Shown here: piece after piece, positions 25,231 to 32,997 of the stretch | Layout: each line of letters starts with the position of its first letter | Numbering within the stretch: position 1 is the stretch's first letter | DNA from: Janibacter anophelis NBRC 107843 | Lineage (GTDB): Bacteria; Actinomycetota; Actinomycetes; Actinomycetales; Dermatophilaceae | Direction: 5' to 3' | NCBI RefSeq assembly: GCF_001570945.1 | Contig: NZ_BCSQ01000011.1 | Coordinates: forward strand, 1-64,000 | DNA length: 64,000 bases | Notes under the pieces: generated by a model | Told to the model about the DNA's origin: nothing | Database searches by the model: none | The model's input: the letters and a program-made list of their open reading frames with translations, nothing else | Translations under genes and position numbers: made by a program

Positions 25231-25512
25231 ATGGCCAAGTTCACCAAGGCCGCGGCGATGTTCACCGCCGCCGAGACCGCCCGCCAGTGGGCGCGCAAGA
25301 ACCCGCAGCAGGCGTCGGACTACATCGACAAGGCCACCGGCTTCGTCGACAAGCGCACCCACGGCAAGTACCACGACCGGATCGCCGGGCTGTCGCGGAG
25401 CGTGAAGAAGAACCTCACCGGGCACGACACCGTCGACGGCGCCCCGCTCTCGGGTCAGGCCCCGCCCCCGCCGAGCGGCCCGAAGAAGCCCTTCCCCGAC
25501 CTGCGCGCCTGA
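25231..25512 (+). CDS. MT0933-like antitoxin family small protein
   Basis: The 93-residue protein has the repeated amphipathic pattern YIDKATGFVDKRTHGKYHDR that defines the MT0933-like (Rv0909-type) antitoxin family. The Lys-rich helical N-terminus is followed by a Pro-rich tail (PPPPSGPKKPFPD). ATG 25231 follows AGGAGACCCC. In mycobacteria the Rv0909 protein pairs with toxin Rv0910; no Rv0910-like partner is seen next to it here, so toxin neutralisation is not supported by context. It converges with the dipeptidase gene, one base apart. Confidence 0.75.
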   Translation: MAKFTKAAAMFTAAETARQWARKNPQQASDYIDKATGFVDKRTHGKYHDRIAGLSRSVKKNLTGHDTVDGAPLSGQAPPPPSGPKKPFPDLRA

Positions 25513-25513
25513 G

Positions 25514-26533
25514 TCACACCTGCGTCGCCTCGAGGACCCGCAGCACGTTGCCGTGCGCGAGGGCCTCGAGGTCGGCGCGGGACCAGCCGCGCTCCCCCAG
25601 CGCGGCCAGCAGCCGCGGGTAGCTCGCGACGTCCTCGAGCCCGACCGGGGTCTCGTCGACGCCGTCGTAGTCGGCGCCGATGCCGACGTGCTCGATGCCG
25701 ACGACCTCGCGCAGGTGCTCGAAGTGCGCGACGACGTGCTCGATCGTCGCGACCGGGTCGGGCACGACGTCGGTGCGGCCGAGCACAGCGTCGGCGCGGG
25801 CCTGGTTGACGAACTTCGGCACGACATTGGCCATGACGATCCCGCCGTTGCCGGGGACGCGCTCGAGGACGTCGTCCGGCACGTTGCGCGGGTGGTCGCA
25901 GACGGCGCGCGCACCCGAGTGGCTGAACATCACCGGCACCCGCGTCGCGTCGAGCGCGTCGTGCATCGTCTCGGCGCTCACGTGCGAGAGGTCCACGACG
26001 ACGCCGAGGGCGTTCATCCGCGCCACGACCTGACGACCGAAGTCGGTCAACCCACCGTGGACCCGCTCGTCGGTCGCGGAGTCTGCCCACCCGGTGTTGT
26101 CGTTGTGCGTCAGGGTCATGTACCGCGCGCCACGGTCGGCGAACTCGGCCAGGTGATCGAGCGAGTCGTTGATCGAGTGCCCGCCCTCCATCCCGATGAG
26201 GGCCGCGTGCCGCCCGTCGGCCCACGCCGCGTGCACGTCCGCTGCGGTGCGCGCCGGGACCATCTCCTCGTAGCGGCGGCACAGGCTCTCGACGAAGTCG
26301 ATCTGCTCGTGCGTCGCGGCCACCGCCGCCTCGCCCTGCATCGAGCAGGGCACCCACACCGACCACAGCTGGGCCGCGAGACCCCCTTCGCGCATGCGGG
26401 GCAGGTCGGTGTGCAGGTGGGGCTGCGGCTGCGCGATGTCGCACGCGTCGAGGTCGTAGCCGGCCACGTCCCGGTGGCGCCAGGGCAGGTCGTTGTGGCC
26501 GTCGAGGACGCGGATGCGATCAGTCGTCGTCAT
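25514..26533 (-). CDS. M19-family membrane-type dipeptidase
   Basis: The 339-residue zinc dipeptidase has the metal ligands HxD in LDGHNDLPW, the bridging Glu in IGMEGGHSIN and His residues in VDLSHVSAET and FSHSGARAV. The GADYDGVDETPVGLEDVASYP segment near the C-terminus is family-typical. It hydrolyses dipeptides, often D-amino-acid-containing. No signal peptide is present, so it is cytoplasmic. ATG 26533 lies 20 bp from the divergent zinc-finger gene, the island's left edge. Confidence 0.92.
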   Translation of the reverse strand: MTTTDRIRVLDGHNDLPWRHRDVAGYDLDACDIAQPQPHLHTDLPRMREGGLAAQLWSVWVPCSMQGEAAVAATHEQIDFVESLCRRYEEMVPARTAADVHAAWADGRHAALIGMEGGHSINDSLDHLAEFADRGARYMTLTHNDNTGWADSATDERVHGGLTDFGRQVVARMNALGVVVDLSHVSAETMHDALDATRVPVMFSHSGARAVCDHPRNVPDDVLERVPGNGGIVMANVVPKFVNQARADAVLGRTDVVPDPVATIEHVVAHFEHLREVVGIEHVGIGADYDGVDETPVGLEDVASYPRLLAALGERGWSRADLEALAHGNVLRVLEATQV

Positions 26534-26552
26534 CGCTCCAGTCAACCACCGG

Positions 26553-27014
26553 GTGTCGCCGGACCACACGTGCACCGCGGCCGTGGTGGCGCTGGCGCTG
26601 GACGGGTGGGTGGATCCGGGCGCTGCGTCTGGTCCCGATGCCGGTGCGGTGGTGGAGGCGCACCGGCGCTGGCGGGCTGGTGCGCGCGTGCGCGAGATCG
26701 CGCAGATTCTGGGGGTCACGCCCTCGTCCTTGCGTGACCAGTTGCGCACGGGCGAGATGGTGCTCTTACCCGAGCGTGTAGGTTCCGCCGGTCTGTGCGT
26801 GCAGTTCGGGTGGACGCGCTCCGCGCAGTCGTTGTACCGGCGCAAGGGTGTCCTCCCACCGCCAGATGGCCAGGACGGGCGCGCCTTGTGGTGGTGGCAG
26901 GAGACGATCGACTCGTGGGTGGAGGCGACCGAGTTGTACTGGTGCCCGGACTGTCACCACGCCTTCGTCGCCGCCGCTGGTGCGAGGGAGCACTGGACAC
27001 GGGTGCACGGATAG
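26553..27014 (+). CDS. HTH (excisionase-like) plus C2H2 zinc-finger protein at the island edge
   Basis: About 153 residues from GTG 26553; the start is unsure, with later GTG codons possible and no clear ribosome site. Residues about 45-68 form an HTH (VREIAQILGVTPSSLRDQL). A second module, QSLYRRKGVLPPPDG followed by LWWWQETIDSW, resembles AlpA/excisionase winged helices. The end is a C2H2 finger, CPDC-x12-H-x4-H (CPDCHHAF..., EHWTRVHG). A truncated paralogue lies at 1594-1842 in the other island. Bacterial C2H2 fingers are uncommon. DNA binding is likely; regulator versus recombination-directionality role is undecided. Confidence 0.7.
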   Translation: MSPDHTCTAAVVALALDGWVDPGAASGPDAGAVVEAHRRWRAGARVREIAQILGVTPSSLRDQLRTGEMVLLPERVGSAGLCVQFGWTRSAQSLYRRKGVLPPPDGQDGRALWWWQETIDSWVEATELYWCPDCHHAFVAAAGAREHWTRVHG

Positions 27015-27034
27015 CCGGTCGGGCCGTCAGGTCG

Positions 27035-27418
27035 TCAGCTGAAGTGTTCCTTCAGACCGTTGGTGTCGGAGGGCAGGCCGAGGGCTTCCGGGCCGATCGC
27101 GCCGGACGAGCTCACTCCGGTCACGTACACGTGGACATTGGCCCCCGAACGCACATCGACGCCGGCGATGGCCTGCAGGCAGTTGCGGAAAGTGCTCATT
27201 GCCTGGGCCTCGTCGTCCGGCAGACCGACCTCGCCGCGGATGGCCCAGCCGGTGAGGCCGCCGCCCTCCTCCATCTTCAGATCTGCGTGAGTCACACCGT
27301 CGACCTGGGTGACCGCGCGGTTGAGCTCGTCAGCGTCCATGGGGGCGCGGCTGCAGGCCGTCAGGGCCACCAGGACGGTCGGTGCGATCAGCAGGACTGC
27401 CCGCCGGCTGGTGCTCAT
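27035..27418 (-). CDS. Small lipoprotein downstream of the WXG-lipase; candidate immunity protein
   Basis: The 127-residue lipoprotein begins MSTSRRAVLLIAPTVLVALT, with lipobox LTAC near residue 22. The mature part is an alpha/beta stretch (MDADELNRAVTQVDGVTHAD, ...VYVTGVSSSG) reminiscent of small BON- or DUF-like periplasmic domains, not assigned. Its ATG is three bases after the effector stop, so the two are surely co-translated. For a secreted lipase, an immunity factor on the outer membrane face is expected, as with the S. aureus TslA/TilA pair, where immunity is a lipoprotein. That role is inference. The gene converges with the zinc-finger gene. Confidence 0.6.
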   Translation of the reverse strand: MSTSRRAVLLIAPTVLVALTACSRAPMDADELNRAVTQVDGVTHADLKMEEGGGLTGWAIRGEVGLPDDEAQAMSTFRNCLQAIAGVDVRSGANVHVYVTGVSSSGAIGPEALGLPSDTNGLKEHFS

Positions 27419-27421
27419 TCG

Positions 27422-28912
27422 CTACTTCCTTCGAATCTCGACATCGACGCCCGTCACCTTAGAGCCGTCGTGTGGCTGCACGATGAATTCATCGAGGTCG
27501 TTCTCGAACGAGGTGATCTTCGGCTGTTTCGAGGCGGCGACGGAGTCAGCGTATGCGTCATGAGAGTGCGCGCCCGTGATCTCGGTGTAGGGGTCCTTGC
27601 CTGGCCAGACGAAAGGTTGGCCAAGCCCATGGTTCTTCACCGGCTCCGTCTCCCAGACGCCCGGCGGGTTGTCCAGTGTGACGACGTCGCTGCTGTCCCG
27701 AAGCAGACTCTGCTCGGGGGTGTTGCCGAGGTCGACTCGGGGCACGATGTCCCCCTCGTGCTGTAGGTGGAGCTGGCGAGCACCAGAGGTGTCCGGTATG
27801 GATTCGACCGGCGATCCGTACGTCATGGCGTGGGTGACGTTGAACCTCTCCATGAATCGCGGGTCGGACATGAGCGTCTGGTTGATCATTCCCCCTTGCG
27901 AGTGGCCGGCCATCAAGATGGGCGCGCCCGGCGGGATGCCGGCCTTTTCCATCGCGTCCCAGACTGCCTCGGTCGAGGCAGATGACCCTCCGTGCACCGT
28001 CGCGAAATTGCCCATGGAGTCCAGCGGATTGGAACCTGTACCGGGCGTGAAGGTCTGCGTCCCCGGGGTTTGCACGATGTAGGCCTTGGATCCATCTGCG
28101 TGGGTGATGGTCGTGATCCGGACGTTGGAGTCATTCGCGTAAGCGCTGGAGGTGCCGCGCATGATCTCCTCCAGTGAAGTGGGCTCTGACACCGCTGGAT
28201 GCCAGTTGCCGTGACTGTCCCGGACCTGGTTGGTGGTGTCGAGGTCGACGACAGCTACCGCCTCCCCATGACCGTCGCGGAAGAACGGGGTCGTCTCCAG
28301 CAGGATCCCGAGGCCACCGCCGACGCGGCCGGCCGTTCCGGTGAGCAGCAGATCAGTCACGGACGCTGTGAGTCGCTCGGCCTTGTCCTGGCCCCAGTCA
28401 CCGGCATCTTCGGCGCGGTCGCCGAGCCAGTCCACGCCCTCGTTGACGCGGTCGACACCTTCCTCGATACCGTCGCGGGTGTGGTCGGCGATCTTCTTGG
28501 CGGTGTCGATCATCTTGTCGTCGGGGACGAGCAGGTTGCGGCTGTAGTCGGTCAGTCCGTCCCAGGGGGAGCTGCCGCCCGGACGTGCCGCCGGAGCCGG
28601 AGCCACGCCTGCTGTGGTGCCTGCGGCCGCGCCCCGGCCGGACTGGCCCGAGGCGTCGAGCTGTGCGCGCGCCTGTTCGTGCAGCTCGCGGGCAGCGGCC
28701 CGCAGGGACGCGGCCATGGCGTGGATCTGGGGGGCGCTGTGGTGCCACGTGTCGTGGAAGTGCGTCAGGTCCGGCCCGGCCCAGGACTCCACGAGGGTGC
28801 CCATCATCGCGGTACCGGTGGAGTGGATCTGCGTCAGTCGCTCTCCCTCGGTGGCCAGTCGATCGGCCACGGCGGCGACGCGCTCGGGGTCGAGACCTTG
28901 CTGCACGGCCAT
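27422..28912 (-). CDS. WXG100-type N-terminus fused to an alpha/beta-hydrolase (lipase-like effector)
   Basis: In this 496-residue protein, residues 1-90 are a helical WXG-type domain (SWAG at 43-46), like the nuclease at 31598. A Gly/Ala/Pro linker and a helical segment (DWLGDRAEDAGDWGQDKAE) follow. Residues about 215-460 form an alpha/beta-hydrolase: nucleophile Ser338 in MAGHSQGG, Asp388 in HEGDIVPR and His449/451 in GAHSHDAY. The toxin-style architecture and a tightly linked small lipoprotein suggest a type VII-secreted lipase. Its start overlaps the EspG-like gene's stop by one base (TGATG). No ESX core genes are in view. Confidence 0.75.
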   Translation of the reverse strand: MAVQQGLDPERVAAVADRLATEGERLTQIHSTGTAMMGTLVESWAGPDLTHFHDTWHHSAPQIHAMAASLRAAARELHEQARAQLDASGQSGRGAAAGTTAGVAPAPAARPGGSSPWDGLTDYSRNLLVPDDKMIDTAKKIADHTRDGIEEGVDRVNEGVDWLGDRAEDAGDWGQDKAERLTASVTDLLLTGTAGRVGGGLGILLETTPFFRDGHGEAVAVVDLDTTNQVRDSHGNWHPAVSEPTSLEEIMRGTSSAYANDSNVRITTITHADGSKAYIVQTPGTQTFTPGTGSNPLDSMGNFATVHGGSSASTEAVWDAMEKAGIPPGAPILMAGHSQGGMINQTLMSDPRFMERFNVTHAMTYGSPVESIPDTSGARQLHLQHEGDIVPRVDLGNTPEQSLLRDSSDVVTLDNPPGVWETEPVKNHGLGQPFVWPGKDPYTEITGAHSHDAYADSVAASKQPKITSFENDLDEFIVQPHDGSKVTGVDVEIRRK

Positions 28913-29649
28913 CACAGCACCGTGCTCTCGAGGTGGGTCGCGGCGGCCGAGTACGCACCGGTGACCAGGTACACCAGCTCGTGCGCGATCGCGCCCGGCT
29001 GCACGGCCACCACCTCGGGGTCGGTGCCGCGGACCTCGTAGAGGTCGTCGCCGTCGAGGACCCAGCGGTGCAGCCCGAAGGGGGCGGTGCCCTGCGGTGT
29101 GTGGATGGAGACCAGCAGGGAGACCTGCGCGTCGCCGCCGGCGAGCACACCCTCGCGGGCGACCTCGTCGGCTCCGAGGGTCCGGCGCTGGCTGGGCGGC
29201 GTCGGGCGTGGGTCCGCGCGGACGGTCTCTTCCGGGGGCAGCACCCGGCGCACCGCCTGCCAGACCTGCTCGGGCGAGAAGGCCACAAGCTCGACAACCG
29301 GTTCGTGCAGGGTCTCGGATGGCTCGTCGCCGACGAGGGAGCGCTGCGTGACGGTCAGGCCCAGTCCCCGCAGCAGGGCCACGTCTGTGTCGAAGACCAT
29401 CCGGTCGTGCCGTGCGGCGACGGTGATGGTGACGGGAGCGCTGGTCGCTCCTGCCAGGGCTCGGGCCCACTCAGGGGTGAGGTGTCCGTCGCGTGCCAGG
29501 CCGGACTCCTCGAGCTCCGCCCAGGCGTCGACCTCACCAGTCGCGCTGCTGGTGCCCGTGAGTCCGGACGGCTCGGCGCGGGCGCTGCTCACGGCTGTGT
29601 TGTAGGCCAGCAAGCTCAGCCTGCGGACGTTGATCGGTCCGTTGTCCAT
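28912..29649 (-). CDS. EspG-like ESX secretion-associated protein (putative effector chaperone)
   Basis: The 245-residue cytoplasmic protein has the sequence pattern of actinobacterial EspG/ESX-associated proteins (DNGPINVRRLSLLAYNTA, VVELVAFSPEQVWQAVRRVLP, LHRWVLDGDDLYEVRG, ETH-like LVYLVTGAYS). EspG proteins bind cognate substrates before type VII export. ATG 29649 is chosen, with a G-run upstream; ATG 29700 would add 17 unlikely residues. The coupling (TGATG) to the WXG-lipase gene fits a dedicated chaperone for it. Family assignment is by pattern and needs a profile search. Confidence 0.55.
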   Translation of the reverse strand: MDNGPINVRRLSLLAYNTAVSSARAEPSGLTGTSSATGEVDAWAELEESGLARDGHLTPEWARALAGATSAPVTITVAARHDRMVFDTDVALLRGLGLTVTQRSLVGDEPSETLHEPVVELVAFSPEQVWQAVRRVLPPEETVRADPRPTPPSQRRTLGADEVAREGVLAGGDAQVSLLVSIHTPQGTAPFGLHRWVLDGDDLYEVRGTDPEVVAVQPGAIAHELVYLVTGAYSAAATHLESTVL

Positions 29650-30060
29650 CCTCGTGTGCCCCCCGGTCGTGTGTGGCTGTGCGCGTTGACTCCACCACAT
29701 CAGCGGCGATGGCGCACATGGGGAGTACTACCCATGTGCCAGCTCGGCTCGCCTCGTACGGTCATGGACGAAGGAAAGAGACGTGAGGCACACGGACTAC
29801 GCCTCGAGATGCGCGAGTGGGTCACCCGTGGTGAGGTGGAGTGGGGACCACTTTCGCGACATCTGTCGCAGCCGACCGAGAGGACATCCATGCGCCCGAC
29901 GCTGACCGCGCCCAGCGAGGCCGCGACCGAGACGTTCTTCGTGGCGCAGAGCCGCGATGCGGCGCATCGGTGACCTGGCCCAACAGCACCCGAATGATCA
30001 GCCACAGCCATCACGACCTAGTTCACGTCGACACGGTCATCGCACATGCATAGGAGCCCC
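29650..30060. other. Divergent promoter region of the effector island
   Basis: These 411 bases separate the leftward effector operon from the rightward one. They contain the palindrome at 29714-29739 and an AGGAG site just before 30061. A 69-codon frame at 29764-29973 (MDEGKRREAHGLRLEM...) has no family resemblance and is not called as a gene. Confidence 0.6.
29714..29739. promoter_or_regulatory. 26-bp palindrome upstream of the EspG-like gene
   Basis: GCACATGGGgAGTACTaCCCATGTGC has nine-base arms and an AGTACT centre, with one mismatch. It lies 65 bp upstream of the EspG-like start, and 11 of its bases (TGGGGAGTACT) recur upstream of the lipoprotein at 1428. It is a likely operator; the regulator is unknown. 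Confidence 0.55.
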
Positions 30061-30684
30061 ATGCGCATCCACGCCCGAACCACCACCGCAATCACCGCTC
30101 TCGCTCTCACGGTGGTGCTGGGCGGCTGCAACGGCGGCGAGGCAGAGCCCACCGACTCCACCTCGGCCGCGAGCAGCTCGTCCACCACTAGCAGCAACGA
30201 GGACGAGCAGCTCGCCAAGGCCGCCGAGGACACGTACCAGCAGATCTGGGACCTGCAGGCGACTCGCTCTCTCTCGCAGGGACCCACTGAGAAGGAGAGG
30301 CACCTGTACACGGAGGAGGCGTACGCGGCTGGGGTCGAGTTCGCCAAGACTGCACCGCCGACCAAGGCGGTCGGCCGGGACAAGCTCCTCTCCATGCAAA
30401 CCACGACGAAGTCGTCGGCTGCCGGCCCGATCGCCACCATCGAGGTCTGCTACGAGGTGCACCAGAAGTCCGTCCTGACGAAGGACATCCAGGGGGCTGA
30501 CGGCAAGATCATCAAGAAGGGCACCGACATCCGCACCGACCCGGACGACAAGCCGATCAAGGCCGGTACCGAGATGGTCAACCTCGTGACGATGAAGCGC
30601 GGCAAGCAGGACGACGACCAGTGGAAGCTGGAGAGCGTCAAGCCTGACATCAAGCCGGAATGCGACAAGGGGGAATCATCATGA
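30061..30684 (+). CDS. Secreted lipoprotein, island copy 2
   Basis: The 207-residue lipoprotein has signal and lipobox ending LGGC near residue 22, a Ser/Thr-rich acidic tether (SAASSSSTTSSNEDEQ), then a globular part with EVCYEVHQKSV and a Lys/Asp-rich middle. AGGAG sits just before ATG 30061. Size, tether and the following overlapping PKD gene mirror the pair at 847-1428. The C-terminal end shares a loose pattern with NTF2-like or DUF4878-type lipoproteins, not proven. Its role in the effector operon is unknown. Confidence 0.75.
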   Translation: MRIHARTTTAITALALTVVLGGCNGGEAEPTDSTSAASSSSTTSSNEDEQLAKAAEDTYQQIWDLQATRSLSQGPTEKERHLYTEEAYAAGVEFAKTAPPTKAVGRDKLLSMQTTTKSSAAGPIATIEVCYEVHQKSVLTKDIQGADGKIIKKGTDIRTDPDDKPIKAGTEMVNLVTMKRGKQDDDQWKLESVKPDIKPECDKGESS

Positions 30685-31580
30685 GGAGACCGCTGGTGGT
30701 GCTGTTGACGCTGCTGATCATCTCGGCTGGCGCACCTGCGTGGGCGGGACAGTCTGCAGTTTCCAAGAGGTGCAACCAGCTCACTGGTCAGTGCAAATCG
30801 ACGGTCACCGAGACGACTCGCACGAAGGTGACGAAGACCCGGACGACAAAAGAGCCGGGGACGACGGGCGCACCGGAGTCGAACCCGCAGCAGGGTCGCT
30901 CGCAGCAGGTGAACGCTCCGTCGCGGGCGTTGACGGAGGCCGAGAAGTTGGCGATCCGGCAGGAAGAGTTCCGTCAGGAAGTTCTCGGCATGCCGCCCCC
31001 GCGCGCGTGTGGTCAGGTCCCGATGGCACCGTGCCCACCCGCCCAGGCGACGCCAGCGCAGGCTGCCGTTCCGGACGCGCCGGGGCGGACGGTGACCACG
31101 ACGACAGTGACCGTCCACGAGGTCGTCGAGCAGGCCAAAGCCAAGATCAAGCTCCCCAAGCCCAAGATCGGGTCCGCGCCGTGCACCGACGTTGGCTGCA
31201 AGGGCACTGTCGGGGTTCCCACGTGGTTCTGGCTCGACGATGACGAGTGGCGGACTCGCACCGACAGCGCGTCAGCAGGGGGCACCTCCGTGACGGTCAC
31301 GGCCAAGCCGTCGAAGGTTGTGTGGAGTCTGGGGGATGGGCAGTCGGTCACGTGCACGGGTCCCGGTACCGAGTACGTGGAGAGCATGGGCTGGGCGACC
31401 AGCCCTGACTGCGGTATTGCGACTGGCTACAAAGAGGCGGGTACGTACACGATCACCGCTGAGTTGACGTACGAGGTGACCGTCAGTGGCGACGCCACTG
31501 AGACCGAGACGCTCACCAGGTCCTCGAGCCAGGACGTCACGGTGGGCGAACTGCAGAGCGTCGTCGTCTCGTCGGGCTGA
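30681..31580 (+). CDS. Secreted PKD-type beta-domain protein, intact copy
   Basis: The 299-residue protein has a signal peptide (MRRPLVVLLTLLIISAGA, cut near AWAG), about 120 residues of Thr/Gln/Pro-rich linker, then the conserved block SAPCTDVGCKGTVGVPTWFW and the PKD-like core VWSLGDGQSVTCTGPGTEY, and a beta-strand end (AGTYTITAELTYEVTV). It overlaps the upstream lipoprotein gene (ATGA) and precedes the WXG-nuclease gene by 17 bp. It is the intact counterpart of the amber-interrupted gene at 1-859. Such proteins often lie near ESX effectors; an envelope or export-accessory role is inference. Confidence 0.78.
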   Translation: MRRPLVVLLTLLIISAGAPAWAGQSAVSKRCNQLTGQCKSTVTETTRTKVTKTRTTKEPGTTGAPESNPQQGRSQQVNAPSRALTEAEKLAIRQEEFRQEVLGMPPPRACGQVPMAPCPPAQATPAQAAVPDAPGRTVTTTTVTVHEVVEQAKAKIKLPKPKIGSAPCTDVGCKGTVGVPTWFWLDDDEWRTRTDSASAGGTSVTVTAKPSKVVWSLGDGQSVTCTGPGTEYVESMGWATSPDCGIATGYKEAGTYTITAELTYEVTVSGDATETETLTRSSSQDVTVGELQSVVVSSG

Positions 31581-31597
31581 GGCGAGGTGTCAGGGGG

Positions 31598-32989
31598 ATG
31601 AGCACGGGGGTTACGCACGGGGCGGACACCGATCGTTTGCGCGCGGTGGCGCAGGACCTGTCGGGGTCGGCGCGCACCTTGCTGCAGGTGCAGCACGCGG
31701 GGGCGTCGTCGATGGGTGTGCTGGTCGAGGCGTGGGCGGGTGCGGACACGGAGGTCTTCGCGGCTGATTGGCAGCGGTCGGAGCCGCTGTTGGCGGCTGC
31801 TGCGGAGCGGTTGTCGACGTTGGCGAGATTGTTGGTCGAGCAGGCCGAGGAGCAGGACCAAGCATCCAGAGAAGGGTCCAGGAGTGGCGCGCCAGGGACG
31901 GTGGATAGGCCCCTGGACATGCAGGACGCTCTGCGTGCTCTCGGTTTCCCGCTGACCTCACCGCGAGCGCCATGGGTGAACGCATCGACGGCTCTGCCGC
32001 CCTCGATGCCGTTCGCGGACAACCCGGTCAGCAGGTGGGTCGCGGATGTGCGGAAGAAGTTCGGTCGGGTCGGGATCCCGATGCCGCCTCCACCTGGAGA
32101 GGTCCTCGACGGCGCGAACGACTGGTGGCAACGCGAGGTGATCTTCACCGACAAGGGTGCGGACGCGTTGGACGCGCTCGACGGTGCCGCAGACTTCGTT
32201 GACTCCGTGCCCGACCGGCTGGGGTACTTCCAGTACCTGCCGCCGATCCTGCCGGCTACGCAGTGGGGGTATCCGGCCTTGGCGGAGGAGATGCGCTCCT
32301 GGGGCGACATGGCCCAAGACCCGAAGGGGTATTGGACCAAGGAGCTGTCCAACCCGGTGGGACAGGCCACGGCGGGGGCGACGCTTCTCATGGGCCCGCT
32401 CGGGCGTCTGGCGGGACGGCATCTTGATGAGTTGGTCGATCGGCTGCCCAATCCGTACCGGCATCCGGACAAGATCAACCAGATCGGCTCCTACGAGATC
32501 CCCCGGGATGCCATACGAGTGGACAGCGGGAAGAAGTTCAACTGGAACAAGGAGCTGAACAACCCTCAGCCGGACAGCACGTATGTGGTGGACAACCGCT
32601 TCGTGTACGTCACTGACGAGCACGGTCGGGTCAAGGAGGCGCACGGGGTCCTGACGGACGAACCGGGCCACCGCAACGGTTATCAACAACGCAAGGCGGG
32701 CGGGGATGACCGGCTGCCTGGTGACCAGGGCGGGCACATCTACGGCAAGGGTGTGGGCGGGCCGGGCGAGGGAATCAACCTGCTGGCGATGTCGAAGCAG
32801 GCCAACCAGGGAGACTACGCACGCATTGAGCGTCAGTGGCGAACGCTGCTGAAGGAGCACCCTCCACCGGTGATCGAGTCCAAAATCATCCCGGTCTACT
32901 CGGGAGACTCCAAACGTCCCGACCGCTTCATGGTCGAATGGACCAAGAACGGTGAGATGCAGCCCCGGGAACTGATCAAGAACAAGTAG
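31598..32989 (+). CDS. WXG100-type nuclease toxin (DNA/RNA non-specific endonuclease C-terminus)
   Basis: In this 463-residue protein, residues 1-90 form a WXG-type helical domain (AWAGADTEVFAADW), homologous to the lipase effector's N-terminus. About 230 residues of linker and helical middle follow. Residues 320-463 match Endonuclea_NS_2-type nucleases: GDQGGHIYGKG with general-base His380, GPGEGINLLAM (Asn394), QANQGDYARIERQW (Asn403, Glu411). It follows a GGGGG ribosome site. The next gene, eight bases on, encodes a YezG-like immunity protein, so this is a toxin-immunity pair. In Bacillus the YeeF/YezG pair is a DNase toxin and its inhibitor. Export by a type VII system is inferred. Confidence 0.85.
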   Translation: MSTGVTHGADTDRLRAVAQDLSGSARTLLQVQHAGASSMGVLVEAWAGADTEVFAADWQRSEPLLAAAAERLSTLARLLVEQAEEQDQASREGSRSGAPGTVDRPLDMQDALRALGFPLTSPRAPWVNASTALPPSMPFADNPVSRWVADVRKKFGRVGIPMPPPPGEVLDGANDWWQREVIFTDKGADALDALDGAADFVDSVPDRLGYFQYLPPILPATQWGYPALAEEMRSWGDMAQDPKGYWTKELSNPVGQATAGATLLMGPLGRLAGRHLDELVDRLPNPYRHPDKINQIGSYEIPRDAIRVDSGKKFNWNKELNNPQPDSTYVVDNRFVYVTDEHGRVKEAHGVLTDEPGHRNGYQQRKAGGDDRLPGDQGGHIYGKGVGGPGEGINLLAMSKQANQGDYARIERQWRTLLKEHPPPVIESKIIPVYSGDSKRPDRFMVEWTKNGEMQPRELIKNK

Positions 32990-32997
32990 GTGGACCA

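Noticed and set aside
29764-29973. 69-codon frame in the island's divergent promoter
   Set aside because: No ribosome site of note, no similarity, and it lies where promoters are needed.
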